A stretch of DNA of 64,000 nucleotides from Atrichornis clamosus (lineage: Eukaryota > Chordata > Aves > Passeriformes > Menuridae): positions 1 to 64,000 of the forward strand of contig WBMZ01003313.1 in assembly GCA_013400975.1 (NCBI GenBank), written 5' to 3'. Below, in pieces: positions 34,596-47,105 of the stretch. The position numbers and the translations under genes were made by a program. Each line of letters begins with the position of its first letter. Positions within the stretch are counted from its first letter, which is position 1. Below the pieces are notes generated by a model. That model saw only the letters and a program-made list of their open reading frames with translations. It did no database searches and was not told where the DNA came from.

Positions 34596-37275
34596 GGAAC
34601 TGAACACTGAAGCACTTTGCTCAGGTGATAATTTCATTTATTGTTAAGACATTGCTTAGACCTAAATGTGAACGTATTCTCTGTTCCTCCATAATACACA
34701 CTCCCAGGCATATAACATCTCATTTAATTTGATTTTTAAAGTGTAATTTTATATGTCTGAGCAACTGGTGGACTAAAATCACTGGATCAACTTTGAGAAA
34801 TAAACTCAATGAGCCAGATTCAGTGGGAACACCCAGTGACACCACTGCGTTACAGCACAATATTAAATAGTATAGAGGCTTCCCAGCTGGCTGCATGAAT
34901 CTGTGCATTAAAACCTACAACAGAACTTGTTGCCTCTTAGCAAGAGACCTGCAGGAAACAGGAATCTCTAAAGCAACCCTGCAAGCACCTGAAATGGTAT
35001 TTACTGATATTACAGTGATGGGAGCTTGCCACGTGTCAAAGAGAGTTACAGGCTGATCCTGTAACCCAGAAGACGGGTGTCTGATTAGATTCTGTTGCTG
35101 TGCCTGTGAAATTCTCAGCTGGTGGCCATACAAGGCTCCTCATCAAAGCCCCTGGAGCCAGGCTGAGCTACACCAGGTGACACATCTCCCACATATTTAA
35201 GTTACTACAGTGGTCAGCAAGATTTCCAGCTGCGAAGTGGTGCTGCCCCAGCCTCAGCAGCCTGTTTGATTCTACTGCTCTGCATGCACAAAAAAATTGT
35301 CTGAAGAAAGAAACTTCTGCCACTGTTTCATCTTTCTACAACATTGATGCTGTTGCTGAAGGTGGGAGGGGTAACACTGGCCTGGCTTTTCCATATCAGC
35401 CGTGTCTCCATTTAATTGGTTTGAGTCAGGATTTCCAGCTAGTCTGGTGTGCATTAAGCACACACTACAGCTTCTGGTGAGGTGGTTTGTTTTGGGAACA
35501 GAGCCATGTCTTCTGCTGCTGTGAATTATTGGGGCTACAGTAATGGCTTGTGATACCAGGGTAGGAATTTGATCATGGGTCACACAATATTTGGCATCTG
35601 GGCTCTGCTGCCCAGCTGGCAGGACTGGACTTGTGGAAGCCTTCTGCAACTTGTCATGGGCTCTGAGCTCCATATAGCTCCTTATTTGCCCTGACCACGT
35701 GAGCTGATTTTTTATTTTCCCTAAGAAAAGGAGAGCGGAAAGGATTCAACGTAACAATCCAATTGTGCCTTTCTTATTCAACGTAGAATTTTGCATATGA
35801 GTAAAAAATTTTGTCATTTTCTCATCCCGATTTGCTTGTTCTAAATGAGCCCTTTGGGTTATCATGGCATTTATTGGTACAGAGGGAATTTAGAGGCACT
35901 GAGAGAACCTGAAGGAAGAAGTGTCGTGCGCACACACTGGTGCATTATCTGCAGGGCTTTGGGAAACTGCTGGGGCTTTGCTAGCATGTGGGGAAAAAAA
36001 AGAAAACACAGCAGAAAATTGAGAAACTGGGTCATCTGGATTCATTTGCTGCGTCTTTCCAGCTGGGCTTTTGTTGCTGCTCAGACTGACATATCTGAGC
36101 TCACACAGATTGTGCTGCACACAGACTGTGCATCCTACGTGCCTGCTGTCCCTGCACTCGGCTGGCTCATACTCCTGGGTGTCTGGAGGGCCCAGGCCAA
36201 GGTCAGAGTTGTGTGGAGCTGGCTGTGAGCTGCTTTGAGCAGCAAGGGGCTGGCTCTGCCTCCGTGAGGGCCCCTGTGAGGTGCTGCAGGCAGAGGCACG
36301 GGCACACCAGGGGATGTGCACAAGCTCCTCCACATCTCCTGTGGTTGTCACAGAGAGGAGAGCAGCCAGCTGGGTGTCCAGGTGTGCACTCACCTCCCGG
36401 GACTGTTCTGCTTCTCACCTTGTTCTTCTTCAGCTACTTGTTTCTCCATTCTTTTTTTCCTAGACAGAACAACAGCATCTCCAGTCTAGGCTGCTTTTCT
36501 TCCTCTATCCCCAAACCCTCCTGAAAAATCTACCAAACCTTTTTTGGGGCAAGTGTCAGTTTGGTGGCTGTGTTTAATTCAGTATAATCTCATTTTTTGG
36601 TGAGGAGTGATCAGGAAGGCTAAACTGTGAAGGTTATAAGCAATAAATACACTGCTTGTTTGCATAGTGTACTGAACACAACCGTTCTCTGTCTCCTCAC
36701 ATGAATATATTTTTTTACTCTTAATTTTCCTATACAAAAATTACATTCTCTGCCGTGTCAAGGAAGTTTTGTTTCATTCCAAGTGCCCAGTGAGTTTTCT
36801 CTCCTATAATCTGGGTTCTTCAGGGAATGAGACTGCTGTGGGCTGTGCACATCTTTGTCTGTACTTTCTCCTTCTCTGAGAACTTGTGATAAGAGGGATG
36901 GGGATCACTAAGGTTTAAAGTTCCTGTGAGCTGAATGCATGGGAGGAGCTCCCAGGGAAGGAGAGTCTGTTAGCACCCTGCTCTAAGATGAGAGGGGAAG
37001 TCACATTTTCACCCCTTATTAAGCTCTTGAGATCCACACAGGAGAATATTGATGTGTCCCACCTGCAGAAGTTTTGATCAGAGCACATGCCTTACTCAGC
37101 ACCAGATAATCTGGCCATAAGAAAAGATTTCTCCTTGCAGAACCATTTATTGGCTGATTCAAGTAAGCAGTATGGGTAATTTTCTACTTGTGGTATTCTG
37201 TAGGAGATACAGACTATGTCAGAGCAACAGGTGATACACTAAGCTCAACACATACTTTGTGATCTCTTCTTTTAG

Positions 37276-37363
37276 GTGGAAAAACTGGCAAAGTACTTGG
37301 ACCCAAATGATTTGGGAAGAATCAATTTTAAGGACTTCTGTCACGGAGTTTTTGCTATCAAAG
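37276..37363 (+). CDS. RAB11FIP4: RAB11FIP4 coding exon 2 (second EF-hand)
   Basis: This 88-nt exon is preceded by tctcttcttttag and followed by GTATGT. It encodes 29 residues (V46-K74 numbered from the ATG at 368) plus the first base of a split Gly codon, so intron 2 is phase 1. It contains VEKLAKYLDPNDLGRINF followed by KDFCHGVFAIK. The helix-loop-helix loop DPNDLGRINFKD (54-65) has Asp at position 1, Asn at 3, Gly at 6, Ile at 8 and Asp at 12. Position 5 is Leu, so this hand is degenerate. Compared with mammalian FIP4 as I recall it, differences are few (for example Ala for Val in KLAKYL, His for Arg in FCHG, Ile for Met in FAIK). The residue pattern excludes FIP3, which has a diverged YLDPSGLG segment. 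Confidence 0.96.
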
Positions 37364-37654
37364 GTATGTGCATATTTCTTAAAAATAATACTCTTCAGTT
37401 CCACTAATGTTTCTCTGGTTGCAGAAAATGTAATGATCAAAGACATCCTCTCTTTTAACTGTGGTTATTTGTAGTGACGGTAGAGCTGCTCTGGGAATAG
37501 AGCCAGCATATTTTTCCTTTTTGTGCATCTCATGTATTAATGGTGAGCAATGCTAGAGCTCCGATTTTTTTAGGTTCTTGTGCATTGGTTTACTGTTAAT
37601 TTTTTGTCAGAATAAAAGTGATGAGGTTTAAAGACAAATACAGCAAAAGAAAGA

Positions 37655-37815
37655 GTAGCTTTGTGGTTAGCAGGCAGTGCCTAGGTCTGATACTTCCAGG
37701 TTCTTTTCTGGTTCTGCTGTTGACTTATCTCAGGGAGTTAGAGAGCCCTTGTGCTTTAGTTTCTCTACTAGGAAATTTAAGACTATTACACTCTTTTTGA
37801 GGTATCTGCAAGGTA
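37655..37815 (+). repeat. MIR-type SINE fossil (plus strand)
   Basis: In order this segment reads GTGGTTAGCAGGCAGTGCCTAGGTCTGATACTTCCAGGTTC, TGGTTCTGCTGTTGACTTA, GAGAGCCCTTGTGCTTTAGTTTCTCTACTAGGAAATTTAAGACTATTACACT. This parallels MIR (gtggttaagagcac..actgcctgggttcgaatcccggctctgccacttac..ctgtgcctcagtttcctcatctgtaaaatggggataatactacct) over most of its length. It is the clearest mobile-element remnant in the window and lies about 300 bp into intron 2. Confidence 0.6.
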
Positions 37816-40800
37816 CAGGTAATTCATGTTTTCAGAGTACTTGGGGTCATGTATTGAAATTAAAAAGGTTAATTACAGGTTGGCCATGCAGGCCCTGCAG
37901 ATTGAGACCAGGTGGATCCAACCACCTCCTCCTCAAGGAAATAATCCTTGGCAGAAGACACAGACCTTGTTATGCTTTATAGCTTAGCCCAAGGACAACA
38001 GAAAAACAGTGAGAAGGGACTTCAGCTGATTTGCTGCTGGTTGGTTTTCTAACTTTCCACAGCAAAATAATCCGTTCTGTCCTTTTCTGGACACGTGGTG
38101 TGTCCTTTGTAAGGTGTTGGAGTGATGTCACAGCCCAGAGGCTTCACTTCAGGGACAGGGTGAATGTCACAGTGATTGTGGTTCCAGGACAAGCCTCTGG
38201 AGAGTCTGCTATGATGAGATTATTATGAAGCCATAACGATGCAGAAACGTAACACCACAGCACTTTTAATTAAAGTTTATGGCAGCCCAAGACAGTGTAT
38301 AATTAGGTAAAATTACGGTGAGAAGCTGCTCTCATCAGTGTTCTTGGAGACGCTGTCCAAGGTGACACTGATGTGCTTGAAGAGAAGGCAAGAGAGAGCC
38401 CAGAAGGAAAGTGATTACATTAGTGCAGAGACACTAAAATCTGTGCTGGAGGTTTTCCTTGAGCAGGAAATGCTGTAGAAAATTGAGTTCTAGGTTAAGT
38501 AAGACACAAGCTCTGTAAATCATCCGGTAGTCCTCTGTAATTCACAGCCTAAAGACGTGCACAAATGCAGGAAGTTTGGTCAGGAAGGGATAGAAGTGAG
38601 CCAGGACATCTCTTCTGCAGTAACTGAGCCCTTGTCCATGGTGGGCAGTACCCTCAGTGATGGGGTGGGCAGCTGCATTTCCTCTGCTGCGGGAGCAGTG
38701 TGTGTGCATTGACAGTTACCAGAGTCAGGATGCCCTGGGGGTTTTCACCCTTGCTCACCTTGTGGGAACTGATTCTTGTATCCATATCCCATGGTTCAGT
38801 CCTGCAAAGATGTGACCAGATCAAAATCTCTGGAGTTCCTTGTACTCCAAGTTTATGAACAGCCTAAAGCCCAGGTGTGGAGCATGTTATCAGTAGGGTC
38901 CATATCGTGGTGTGATGGCTGTTAGGATACATCTGTCAACAGATGCAGAGAAATCACCCAATCCTGCAGCATCACCTGGAGCTCCCTCAGCACATCGTTA
39001 GCATTTCAGCACTTCCACAGAGCCAGTGCTAAGTGTTTATCATCGCAGCAGCAGCTGTAGCTGTTTCTGATAAGACATTGTGCTGCATGTTTTCACAGCA
39101 TCTCTTTCGAAAAGCTGGTTCTGTTGCTCACCTCACAGCATGGAAATTTTATTCGTCTTTGGCCACCTGCCATATTTGCTTTAAAAATTATATTGGTCAT
39201 GTTAAAGTTCAGAAAGGGTATGTCTGCCTTGCAGAATGGGAAGCCTCCACCATGGTGTTACCTCTCATTTCTCAGTACAGCCACATCCCAGGGGTAGTAG
39301 CAGGCTTGTTATCAAACAAAAGCAATTTATCTTGGCAGCAACAGATTATAAATATGATTCTTTGACATCTCAGCCTATTACAATTGCTTGGGGCAGTCAT
39401 ATTAATAGAACAAAATGAGATGCTACTACAAATCCAGTGGGGTTTTCAGTGATAGAGTATGAAATGTTATTCTTAGCACTGGAAGCCAAATGTTTAAATT
39501 CAAGTTTTACTTTCCTAATGCCTTGCTGTATTTCTTATTTATGAGACTTCAAATTAATTTGTCTTATAGATCAATTTGTCTCATAGCTTGTCTTTATAGT
39601 GTGGTGAAGAAATTGCTGCACAGAGGTGATACATCGTCAAGGTTTTTTGGGTGGTTTGGTGCCTTGATTGTTTAAATCATAAGGTTTGAGGCATCTAGAA
39701 CAACAGATTCAAATCAGAGTTGATCTCTGATGATGTTGGTTTGAGCATTTCATATCCAGGGTTGTATCTGAGCAAAAAGCTAAATGCTGGAACTTAAAAA
39801 AACTCCCAAACATCAGAGCATTTAATGCCTGCTCTGTAACTGGTTGGCAGAGAAACTCACAGCCATGGATCTAAAATCTGCAGCTTGGCCTCTCTCCGCC
39901 CTAAAGCAGGGCATTGCTCGCTCTGGCATGGCCCAAATGAAAAGGGCTGTGTTCCTCTTCAAGTGGACATCAAGCCTTGTCTCCTGCTTGGTGCTTCAGA
40001 GCTGGATAAAGCTCATGACACATGAGCCATGTACCTCTGCAGCAGCTGCTGGGACTGCCAGGTGGAAGGCACAGGTTTCTTCAGCTGCTGAGTAGCAGGA
40101 GCTGTGGGTAAGGACGTGCTGAGGAACCTCACTGACAGTGGGACCTTTGGAAGAGGTGGAGAGGACGTGTTCAAGTGGAAGTAAAGATGCTGGAGGGGAG
40201 AAGTGTGTTGGAGGAGCTCATTCCCACTGTGTCTCTGGGGTGGAATACTGGGCAGGCTCGGTGCTTGCTATTTTTGGAACGCTTTGCTTCTTTTTGCTGG
40301 TCTTTTGTGGATTAAAGGACTTTGCCTCAGCATCTCTGCTGAGCTCCTGCTGTCTAGACTGCTGTCCTCATGCAATTAGGCTCTGCCAGAGCCAGGGACA
40401 GGTTTGCCATCAAATTTAAAGCTTTGCAGCAATTCCATTGGAATGCCAGAGTAGGAAGGTTTTACTCCTTCTGAAGCTGCCCTCTCTATCTGCTCACTGC
40501 AGGGCTTTAATAACTGTGTCTGTCTGTAGAGCAATTGCCATGAAATAACACCTGTAGCCTCTTTCCTAACTGCTCTGTGGCACTGCTTAGAGACACCAGA
40601 AGCAGCCAGAACATCACTCAGAGGCTGAATTCCCACTAATTTCAGCAGGGTCAGCATGGGAACCATTACTGTTTGCTCAGCAGAGCCAATGGCTGTTTTT
40701 GCTGTGCTGAATTTATATTGTACTGATCCAGTAAATATTTTCTGCCACTTGTAATACTTCAAGGCTTGAGTGGAGCTGTTAATTCCCAGTGCTCTGCAGG

Positions 40801-43800
40801 CTGGTGGGTTCCACAGCCAGCTCTGTTTGCAGCACCAGGCTCTTGGTATGTTTAGCAGGCTCTGACTGAGTCTGACTTGTACCTTGTATTTTAAGACTTC
40901 TATTGTCTTTCCAATAGTCTCTTTGCTTTGATATTCTTTGATAAAAGGACCTAAATCCTGAGAAATAAAGGGGGAGCTCCCCCTACTGCTGTCAGTGTTG
41001 TAGCTTGCAGAGATGAGAGGGTATGGTATGAACACACATTAATACAGAATTAAAATACAAAGGCAGGTGTATTCTGATTTTATAACTTATTTTAATCATG
41101 AAAACAGCACTGGCTGCTGTGTAGTTTTGGAGGGTCGTGGCTTTTGTAATGGGAGAGACTGAGCCATGTTAGCACAGAGCATTTCTGCAATAATGAATCT
41201 CTGTGCTTTAGCAGGATCACTGTTTTTTCAGATCAAACCACACAGCCTGTTTTTCTCCTGCAGCAAGAGAGTCTTTCCCTCATCATGTAGAAGTTTTATG
41301 GACATTTAAGTTATACTCTGTTACGAAATTTGAAAGTGGAGGGTTGTAGGAGCTCCTTCATATTCATTAACAGTGTAGAAGAAGCACAGCTGTGAATTTA
41401 TACACTTCCCCACCTGCAGCAATAGCAACCTTTGAATCTTCAAAATAGTAACACAGACCATTCTGTGCCTTCAAAAATCCATCTCTGTGCTTCCCTAGAT
41501 CCTGAGGCACCTAATTACTGCAGTTGGCTGGAAAGTTTCTAGAAGCAGGCTTTATGTAAGCAGCTAAAAGTTAAGAAGTAGATATGTTTCTCCACAAGTT
41601 CCCAGCACTTTTTAATGAAAATTCCAAGACTACAGATATGCCCAAAGTTTTAAAGAAACGTTCCAAATGGGATGTTGGCTGCGCTGGTAGCTCAGACTGT
41701 GACAGGTTATTTGGACTGTGATAGAATATGAAAATAACACAGTATGAAATTTGATTAGTTTTTTTCCAAAGTTTTATAAAGCAGAGTATTTCTGGCCTTC
41801 TGTTCCACTGGAGATTTTTTTTTTTTAATATGCTTTTATAGTTTCATTCAGATGCTCCAAAAAGCCACATTTCTCATAAAACCAGTGCTGAGTTCTGACC
41901 ACCTCCTTCAACTAACTTTAAAATCTAACTTGCAGCCTCATAGCTGAAAAAGTACCAGCTTTGCCCTGAACATCCAGCATGGAATAAGAGATGGATAGGC
42001 TGCAGTCATGTAAAAGGGAGTTTATTTGCCAGACACCAGTATTTGTATTATAAACCAACACCTAAGACCAGGATGGCTGCACCAGGACAGGAATTTCAGT
42101 AAAACAGTGCAGAAACCCCCAAAGTCTACACGAACCCATTTAGGCTCGTGGCTGTAGATCTCAAACTTCAGTGAGGCCGTAACTGGAGATTGATCTGATG
42201 GGTCTCTCCATTCTGGTAAGGAAAACTGACTGACGGGAGCAGTGCTTGGGAAGGCTCCAGGGAGGAGGACTGCCAGTAAACGTGAAGAGCTGAGCTCTCC
42301 TGGTGTAAATTACACTATAGCTGCTCAATGAACTGAAGTTGGTTGCTCCTAAAAGTACTTTAGAATGTTCTAAGACTTAACTAAATTTTACTAAATACAG
42401 CCTGAAACCATAAAGGAGTCTAATACACCATTAAAGATCCAAGGGTGGATAAAGTAAAAAGCTATTGCTGTTAGGAAAAATGCCAGAAACCAACTACATT
42501 CAATTAGGTGACCAGATTTGATTTCCTATAGTATTAAAATTGCTTAATTGCCTGTGAAAATTGCCTGATGTGGTATGGGTTAAATCTCCTTCTTGGAGCA
42601 TTTGCAGGAAACAGCTTTGCTAAAATTGAGTTTATTTGTGGCCAGAATGTCTGTTTGCAAATTGTCTGTTTGTTAGAGTGTGAAAGCCATTTTTTTTTAA
42701 TTAAACTGAATGTAAATTTGTAAAATTATCTCATAAGAAAAATCATGTCTAGCGATCTGAGCAAACTGAAAAAGTTAAAGGTTCATAACTTCCCCTTCAG
42801 TGACTTGTAAATGACTCTCATCAGCTTGGCTTAGGACAAAAGATGAGCCTGTTCTGGCCAAATGAATTGTGTTTGCTTATGCATTTGTGGTATTGGGATA
42901 ATAGTTTTTCACGCAGATGATTTTGACAGACCAGGCTAGAGAGTGGCTCAGTGCTTTGTTGAACAGAATTCACGCACATCTACGTGCCAAGGAGCCTCCT
43001 GAGTGGCACAGAGGAGCTGCCTCTGTGCTGGCTCATCAGGAGTCTTGAGCCAGAGAAGAAAACTCAGCAGCTTCTGGCCACTCTCCTTTTGTGGTCCGAT
43101 TGTTTAGTCCTTTCTGCAGCTCCAAGGTTGCTGCTGATGTGTCTCACCCTGCACATGATTTACACCAAGCACAGCCCTTTCCCAGAGCGTTTCTCCACAA
43201 GGCCACCCTTCTGTGGAGCTGCAGCCGTGGGTGCACCAGGACCTGGAGCTGTTCCTGGGTTAGCTCCTTGCCTCTCTCTGCTGCCTCACTACGATTGCAG
43301 TGCAGCTAAATCTTCTTGCCAAGTGCTGGCCAAAAATGGAGATGAGGACATTTTCCCAACCACAGCAAAGAGAGAGCATGGAGCACATTAATATCTTATG
43401 ATACAGGTAGACATCCAAATGAAATCTCTCTAATCAGCCATGTAACTGCCTTTCAGTTCTATCTTTTCCAGGAAAATGAAGTTATAGCAATAATAGGACA
43501 TCTCTAGTGCAGGAGGTCCTCGAAGTAGCCAGGAATTATTCCTTTTCTTCTTTGCAATGGGTTATTTTGGGACAGATTCTAGCCTTGGGTGCATACTGCT
43601 GCGCAGCTTGAAATATCCACCACGGCAGTTCTGCAGACCTCAGCACAAGGTTTCTGCTCAGGAGTGGTTCTGGTAGCAGAGAGCAAATCTTTGCCCAGTG
43701 TCTTCATATTTCCATATTGAGATTTGACAGAGTAAACCTCGATTTGTTGTTGTTTTCTGTCTGGACTGTGACAGGCTAATTTAGCTCACTGGCACTTCCC

Positions 43801-46800
43801 AGGATGCAAGCCAAAATGTCTTCTGGTAGGAAGAACACACATGCACAGTATTTGAGATAATCTAGTGTTCCCTCTTTATGTTACCCACCTTGTGTAAACC
43901 TCCTGGAGTACCTGGAAAATTCAAATTATATTTAGATTAGGGAAGCAAAAGGTGACATGTATTGGCACTGCTGCAGAAAAACATTGAATAAGAAAGCTGA
44001 TGTGTTACCTGGCTGTGCCCAAACCCACCTTCCTGGTGATAAGGGGTGGTCCAAAGCAAAGACCAGCGTAGTCCTCCAGAGGGAAGAGATTCCGATTTGT
44101 ATCTTCACAGGTAAGAGGAGCAAGAGATAATTTATTCTTTAAACTCAGTCCTTAACAGTAGGAAAACCAGTGGCACAATCCCACGATTCTTGAAGCCAGT
44201 GGCCATTTTTCCATTGATATGATGGTTGCTGGAACAGGTTCAGATGTGTGCAAGTTAGGGATGATGTGGTTTAGTAATCTCGGAGGAAAATGGCCTCCCA
44301 GCATTTCCTTCTCTTCTTCCCTTTTTTATGGAGTATAATAACATGCAGATCTTCCCTGGAGAGATCCAAGCTGCCATGCCAGCTTGCATGCTGAGCAGTG
44401 CACGGGGACACTGCCTGCTGCACACCCAGACATCTCCCCACCAAAAAACCACCTTTGTGGAAGGAGATCAACTTACACCCTGAGTCCCTGCGTGCCGATG
44501 GAGGCTTGGCCTGTGACTTCAATAAAAGCAAGATTTGGCTTCATTTGCTATTTTAGGCTATGCAGCTTGGTAGACAAATTGGATTAAATCCCTGCTGATG
44601 TTCTGGACATGAGTCAAGTGCTTGGTCAGGTTCTGGATCAGGTGGCTCTTGTGAAGAAGTCTGAGAGCTGCCCCAAATCAGGTGGGTACAAAGGAGACCA
44701 TGCTTTTCTCCGCAGTGTTTTTACTGAATAAATGACAGGCTTGGATTTTTAAACGACCAAGAGCTATCAGGAAGTGGTTCTGGCCAAGGGAAATGAAAGA
44801 ATGTGATCAGGAGTAATCTCAGGTAAGAACTGAACAGCAAAGAACTGAACAGAAGGCCTTGCAGCTGAACTCTACTTTTCAGACCCTGGAGATCTTGGAG
44901 CTGTTTGTGACTCTGGCTCTAACAGACCAGTCTGGCTGACCTTTTAAAAGGAGGCAAGGCAGAAACATTTCTCACACCCTTTGTTTTGGGCTGTTAAATC
45001 CTTCTTGATGACACACAGCCTATGTGACTCTTCCCCACAAAAAAACCCCAAAAGACAGTTGGGAGGGTGCTTACCTAACAGACTCAAATGAAGACCGACT
45101 TCTTAGAGGTCTTTGACTAGAAGCACTGCTGTTAGCACAACTGCATTAGGAAGGTAAAGCTTGAAATCATGGCTGAAAATACTGTTGTTGAGAAATTTTA
45201 GAACAGTGTAAACATATTTCCTTCATTACACTAATCTACATCCATTACTGCATAGCACTCAGCATTTATTTTCTTTTTTTGCTGGAGGTAACTCCCTTTA
45301 ACAAGTAGGTGCTGCAGCTCATGCAGAGACCTTTTAGCAAAGGAGTTCATAGGTGTGACAACTCTCACAGTAGGTGCTGGCACGAGGCAGTTTGATGAGC
45401 AATAAGCTTTGGTTATTAATGTCAAAAGGTACAAACAGTAAATTGAATTTTCCTCTGCAAGAGGATTGGAGAATAACCTCAGGTACAGGCTGAGTACCTA
45501 ATGCCAAAACCAAGAGGAAGAAAAGGATCATGACTGGGTGGGAAATGTGAGAGTCACAGGCAGGGTATGTTGTGTAGAAGGATGCCCTCTCCAGGCTGAC
45601 AAGTTTAACATCTTGCCTGCTTCATCCAGTGGACTATTTTGGATTGCCAGTCCCAGGTGAGCTCCTCTTCAGGAAGTGACCCTAACACACCATTCTTACC
45701 CCCTAACTTCTCCAGCAAAGTGTGCATTTAGCAGCTCCATTTATTCTCTGTTCAGTACCATGTGTGAACCTCACTTTGCTGCAGAACCTGGAAAAGGAAA
45801 GAGGTCCTGCTGCCTGTTGTCCTTGTGACACTCCTGAGATCTCGATGGTGGCTTCATTCACCAGGTGCTGCCTCGACCTGTCCATGTGTGTGGGAGACAG
45901 GGACAACACAGTGACCCCCCCCTGGGTGATTCCTCCATCTGGTCACTTCTGCTTAAGTACTCCTTCCCCCTGCAAGGGTCTCCTCTCCATAACATATCTG
46001 CACCCTTACAGATGTTATTCCTTTCTTTAAAACCAAGAGAGAAGATCAGCTGATGGTATAAACCTGTTCACACTTCCTTATATCCCCGTGTTTCCTCTGG
46101 CTCACCTGCCCCTTGAGGGGCTATTGGTGGGTAATGTCACAGCCAAATGTGATGCATTAGTGATGGGATGGATGGAAGGAAGGCAGGAACAACTGCTGGG
46201 CAGTTGCAGCTTCCAAGCAGGATAGGGCACACCACATGCTGAGAAGGTTTCGCACAGGCTGGGCCCAAGGCTGTGAGCTGGGTGTTCTAAAATAACCTGG
46301 CCTGACCTTACAGCCTTCTGCAGCTCACCCTGCCAAGTGCGGCCACTGGTGATTAATGGGGAGTGAGGCATTTGGTGATTTCAGTGTTTCTATATTTGTC
46401 TCAGGTTTTCAGACGAGAGGAGGACTGAGGGAAACACAGACATTGATTTTTCCAGCTCTTAATGTGGTTGTTAACAAAAGCAAACACAGAAGCTGAAAGT
46501 CTCTGGTTGCAGTGCATAGATATTTTCTTGTCAAGCAGCAAACACTCTGTGACAGAGCTTTTTTTAAGGGGAATTTGTGACACTTAGGTATTGCCCCTTT
46601 GTCATTTTGGCCAGAGAAAATTAGAAGCAGCTCCACTGACACTCAAGTGCAGTAGTCACTAGCTCTTGCCAAGCCTGCAAATCCAGTGTTTGACTTCAGA
46701 GTTTGGGTTGGGCAGGGGTGGGCTTCTATCCCATGGGATGGTTCACCAAGCCAAGCAATGTTCAGCTCTCAGTTTCACTGCAGTGCAGTGTATTTGTGCT

Positions 46801-46808
46801 GAGGGTTG

Positions 46809-46844
46809 GCATTAGTGTAATTGTACTTATCTAAGTGCTAATGC
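46809..46844. repeat. Nested inverted repeat upstream of exon 3
   Basis: The outer arms GCATTAG (46809-46815) and CTAATGC (46838-46844) enclose an inner perfect inverted repeat, ACTTA TC TAAGT (46825-46836). It ends 172 bp before the exon 3 acceptor. It is short and AT-rich, and possibly only coincidental. Confidence 0.6.
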
Positions 46845-47016
46845 TGAATGTGTGCTGGGTAGAGCTTTGTTACAGCTGTTTAAATATATTCCAGAGCTGC
46901 CCTCCAAGGTTTTGTGCAGATTGGCTTCAAACCCATGTTTCTTCCTCCACTGCCCTGCAATGTCTGGGAAGGTAAACTCTTGGCCTGACCCATTTGCTCT
47001 TGTTTCTCTTTGCCAG

Positions 47017-47105
47017 GCTGTGAAGAGTTACTAAAAGATGTCCTGTCTCCTGAAGACTCTGAGCCCCAACACTATGAGCCACAATATGTTGATTACTATT
47101 ACCAG
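47017..47105 (+). CDS. RAB11FIP4: RAB11FIP4 coding exon 3 (start of the linker)
   Basis: This 89-nt exon lies between tttctctttgccag and GTAAGA. It completes the split Gly codon and adds 29 residues: GCEELLKDVLSPEDSEPQ, then HYEPQYVDYYYQ. The first 11 residues match FIP4 exactly as I recall the mammalian protein. The exon length also agrees (30 residues counting the split Gly), and the exon ends in Gln in phase 0 in both. The second half is lineage-specific, acidic and tyrosine-rich (five Tyr in the last 12 residues), where the mammalian sequence is Pro/Cys-containing and has no such tyrosine cluster. It belongs to the unstructured linker between the EF-hands and the coiled coil. Reading through the donor gives 18 extra codons and then TAA at 47160. 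Confidence 0.95.

Larger units (their letters stand above)
503..37275 (+). other. RAB11FIP4: RAB11FIP4 intron 1 (36.8 kb, phase 0)
   Basis: The intron is bounded by donor GTGAGT at 503 and acceptor ctcttcttttag ending at 37275; a plausible branch site is the CACTAAG near 37236. The first 0.8 kb is the tail of the CpG-rich region. The rest is ordinary mixed-composition intron. Stretches around 22.3-22.5, 24.4-24.75, 30.4-30.8 and 33.6-33.9 kb are GC-richer and give long chance reading frames on both strands. I found no second gene, tRNA or young mobile element. Old MIR-like remnants, small inverted repeats and possible regulatory clusters inside it are listed separately; elsewhere I see nothing I can name. 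Confidence 0.9.
37364..47016 (+). other. RAB11FIP4: RAB11FIP4 intron 2 (9.65 kb, phase 1)
   Basis: The intron runs from donor GTATGT to acceptor ttgtttctctttgccag. A CCTGACC about 30 bases upstream of the acceptor could be the branch point. It contains a fairly well preserved MIR-like element near its 5' end. An open frame on the minus strand (40376-41035) has no recognisable similarity and is treated as chance. I see no tRNA, microRNA-like long hairpin or recent transposon in it. Confidence 0.92.

Noticed and set aside
40376..41035. Minus-strand open frame of 219 codons in intron 2
   Set aside because: It has no recognisable domain, no codon bias I can see and no promoter or splice context. 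It is among the longest of very many random frames in 64 kb. A protein search and cross-species frame conservation would settle it.
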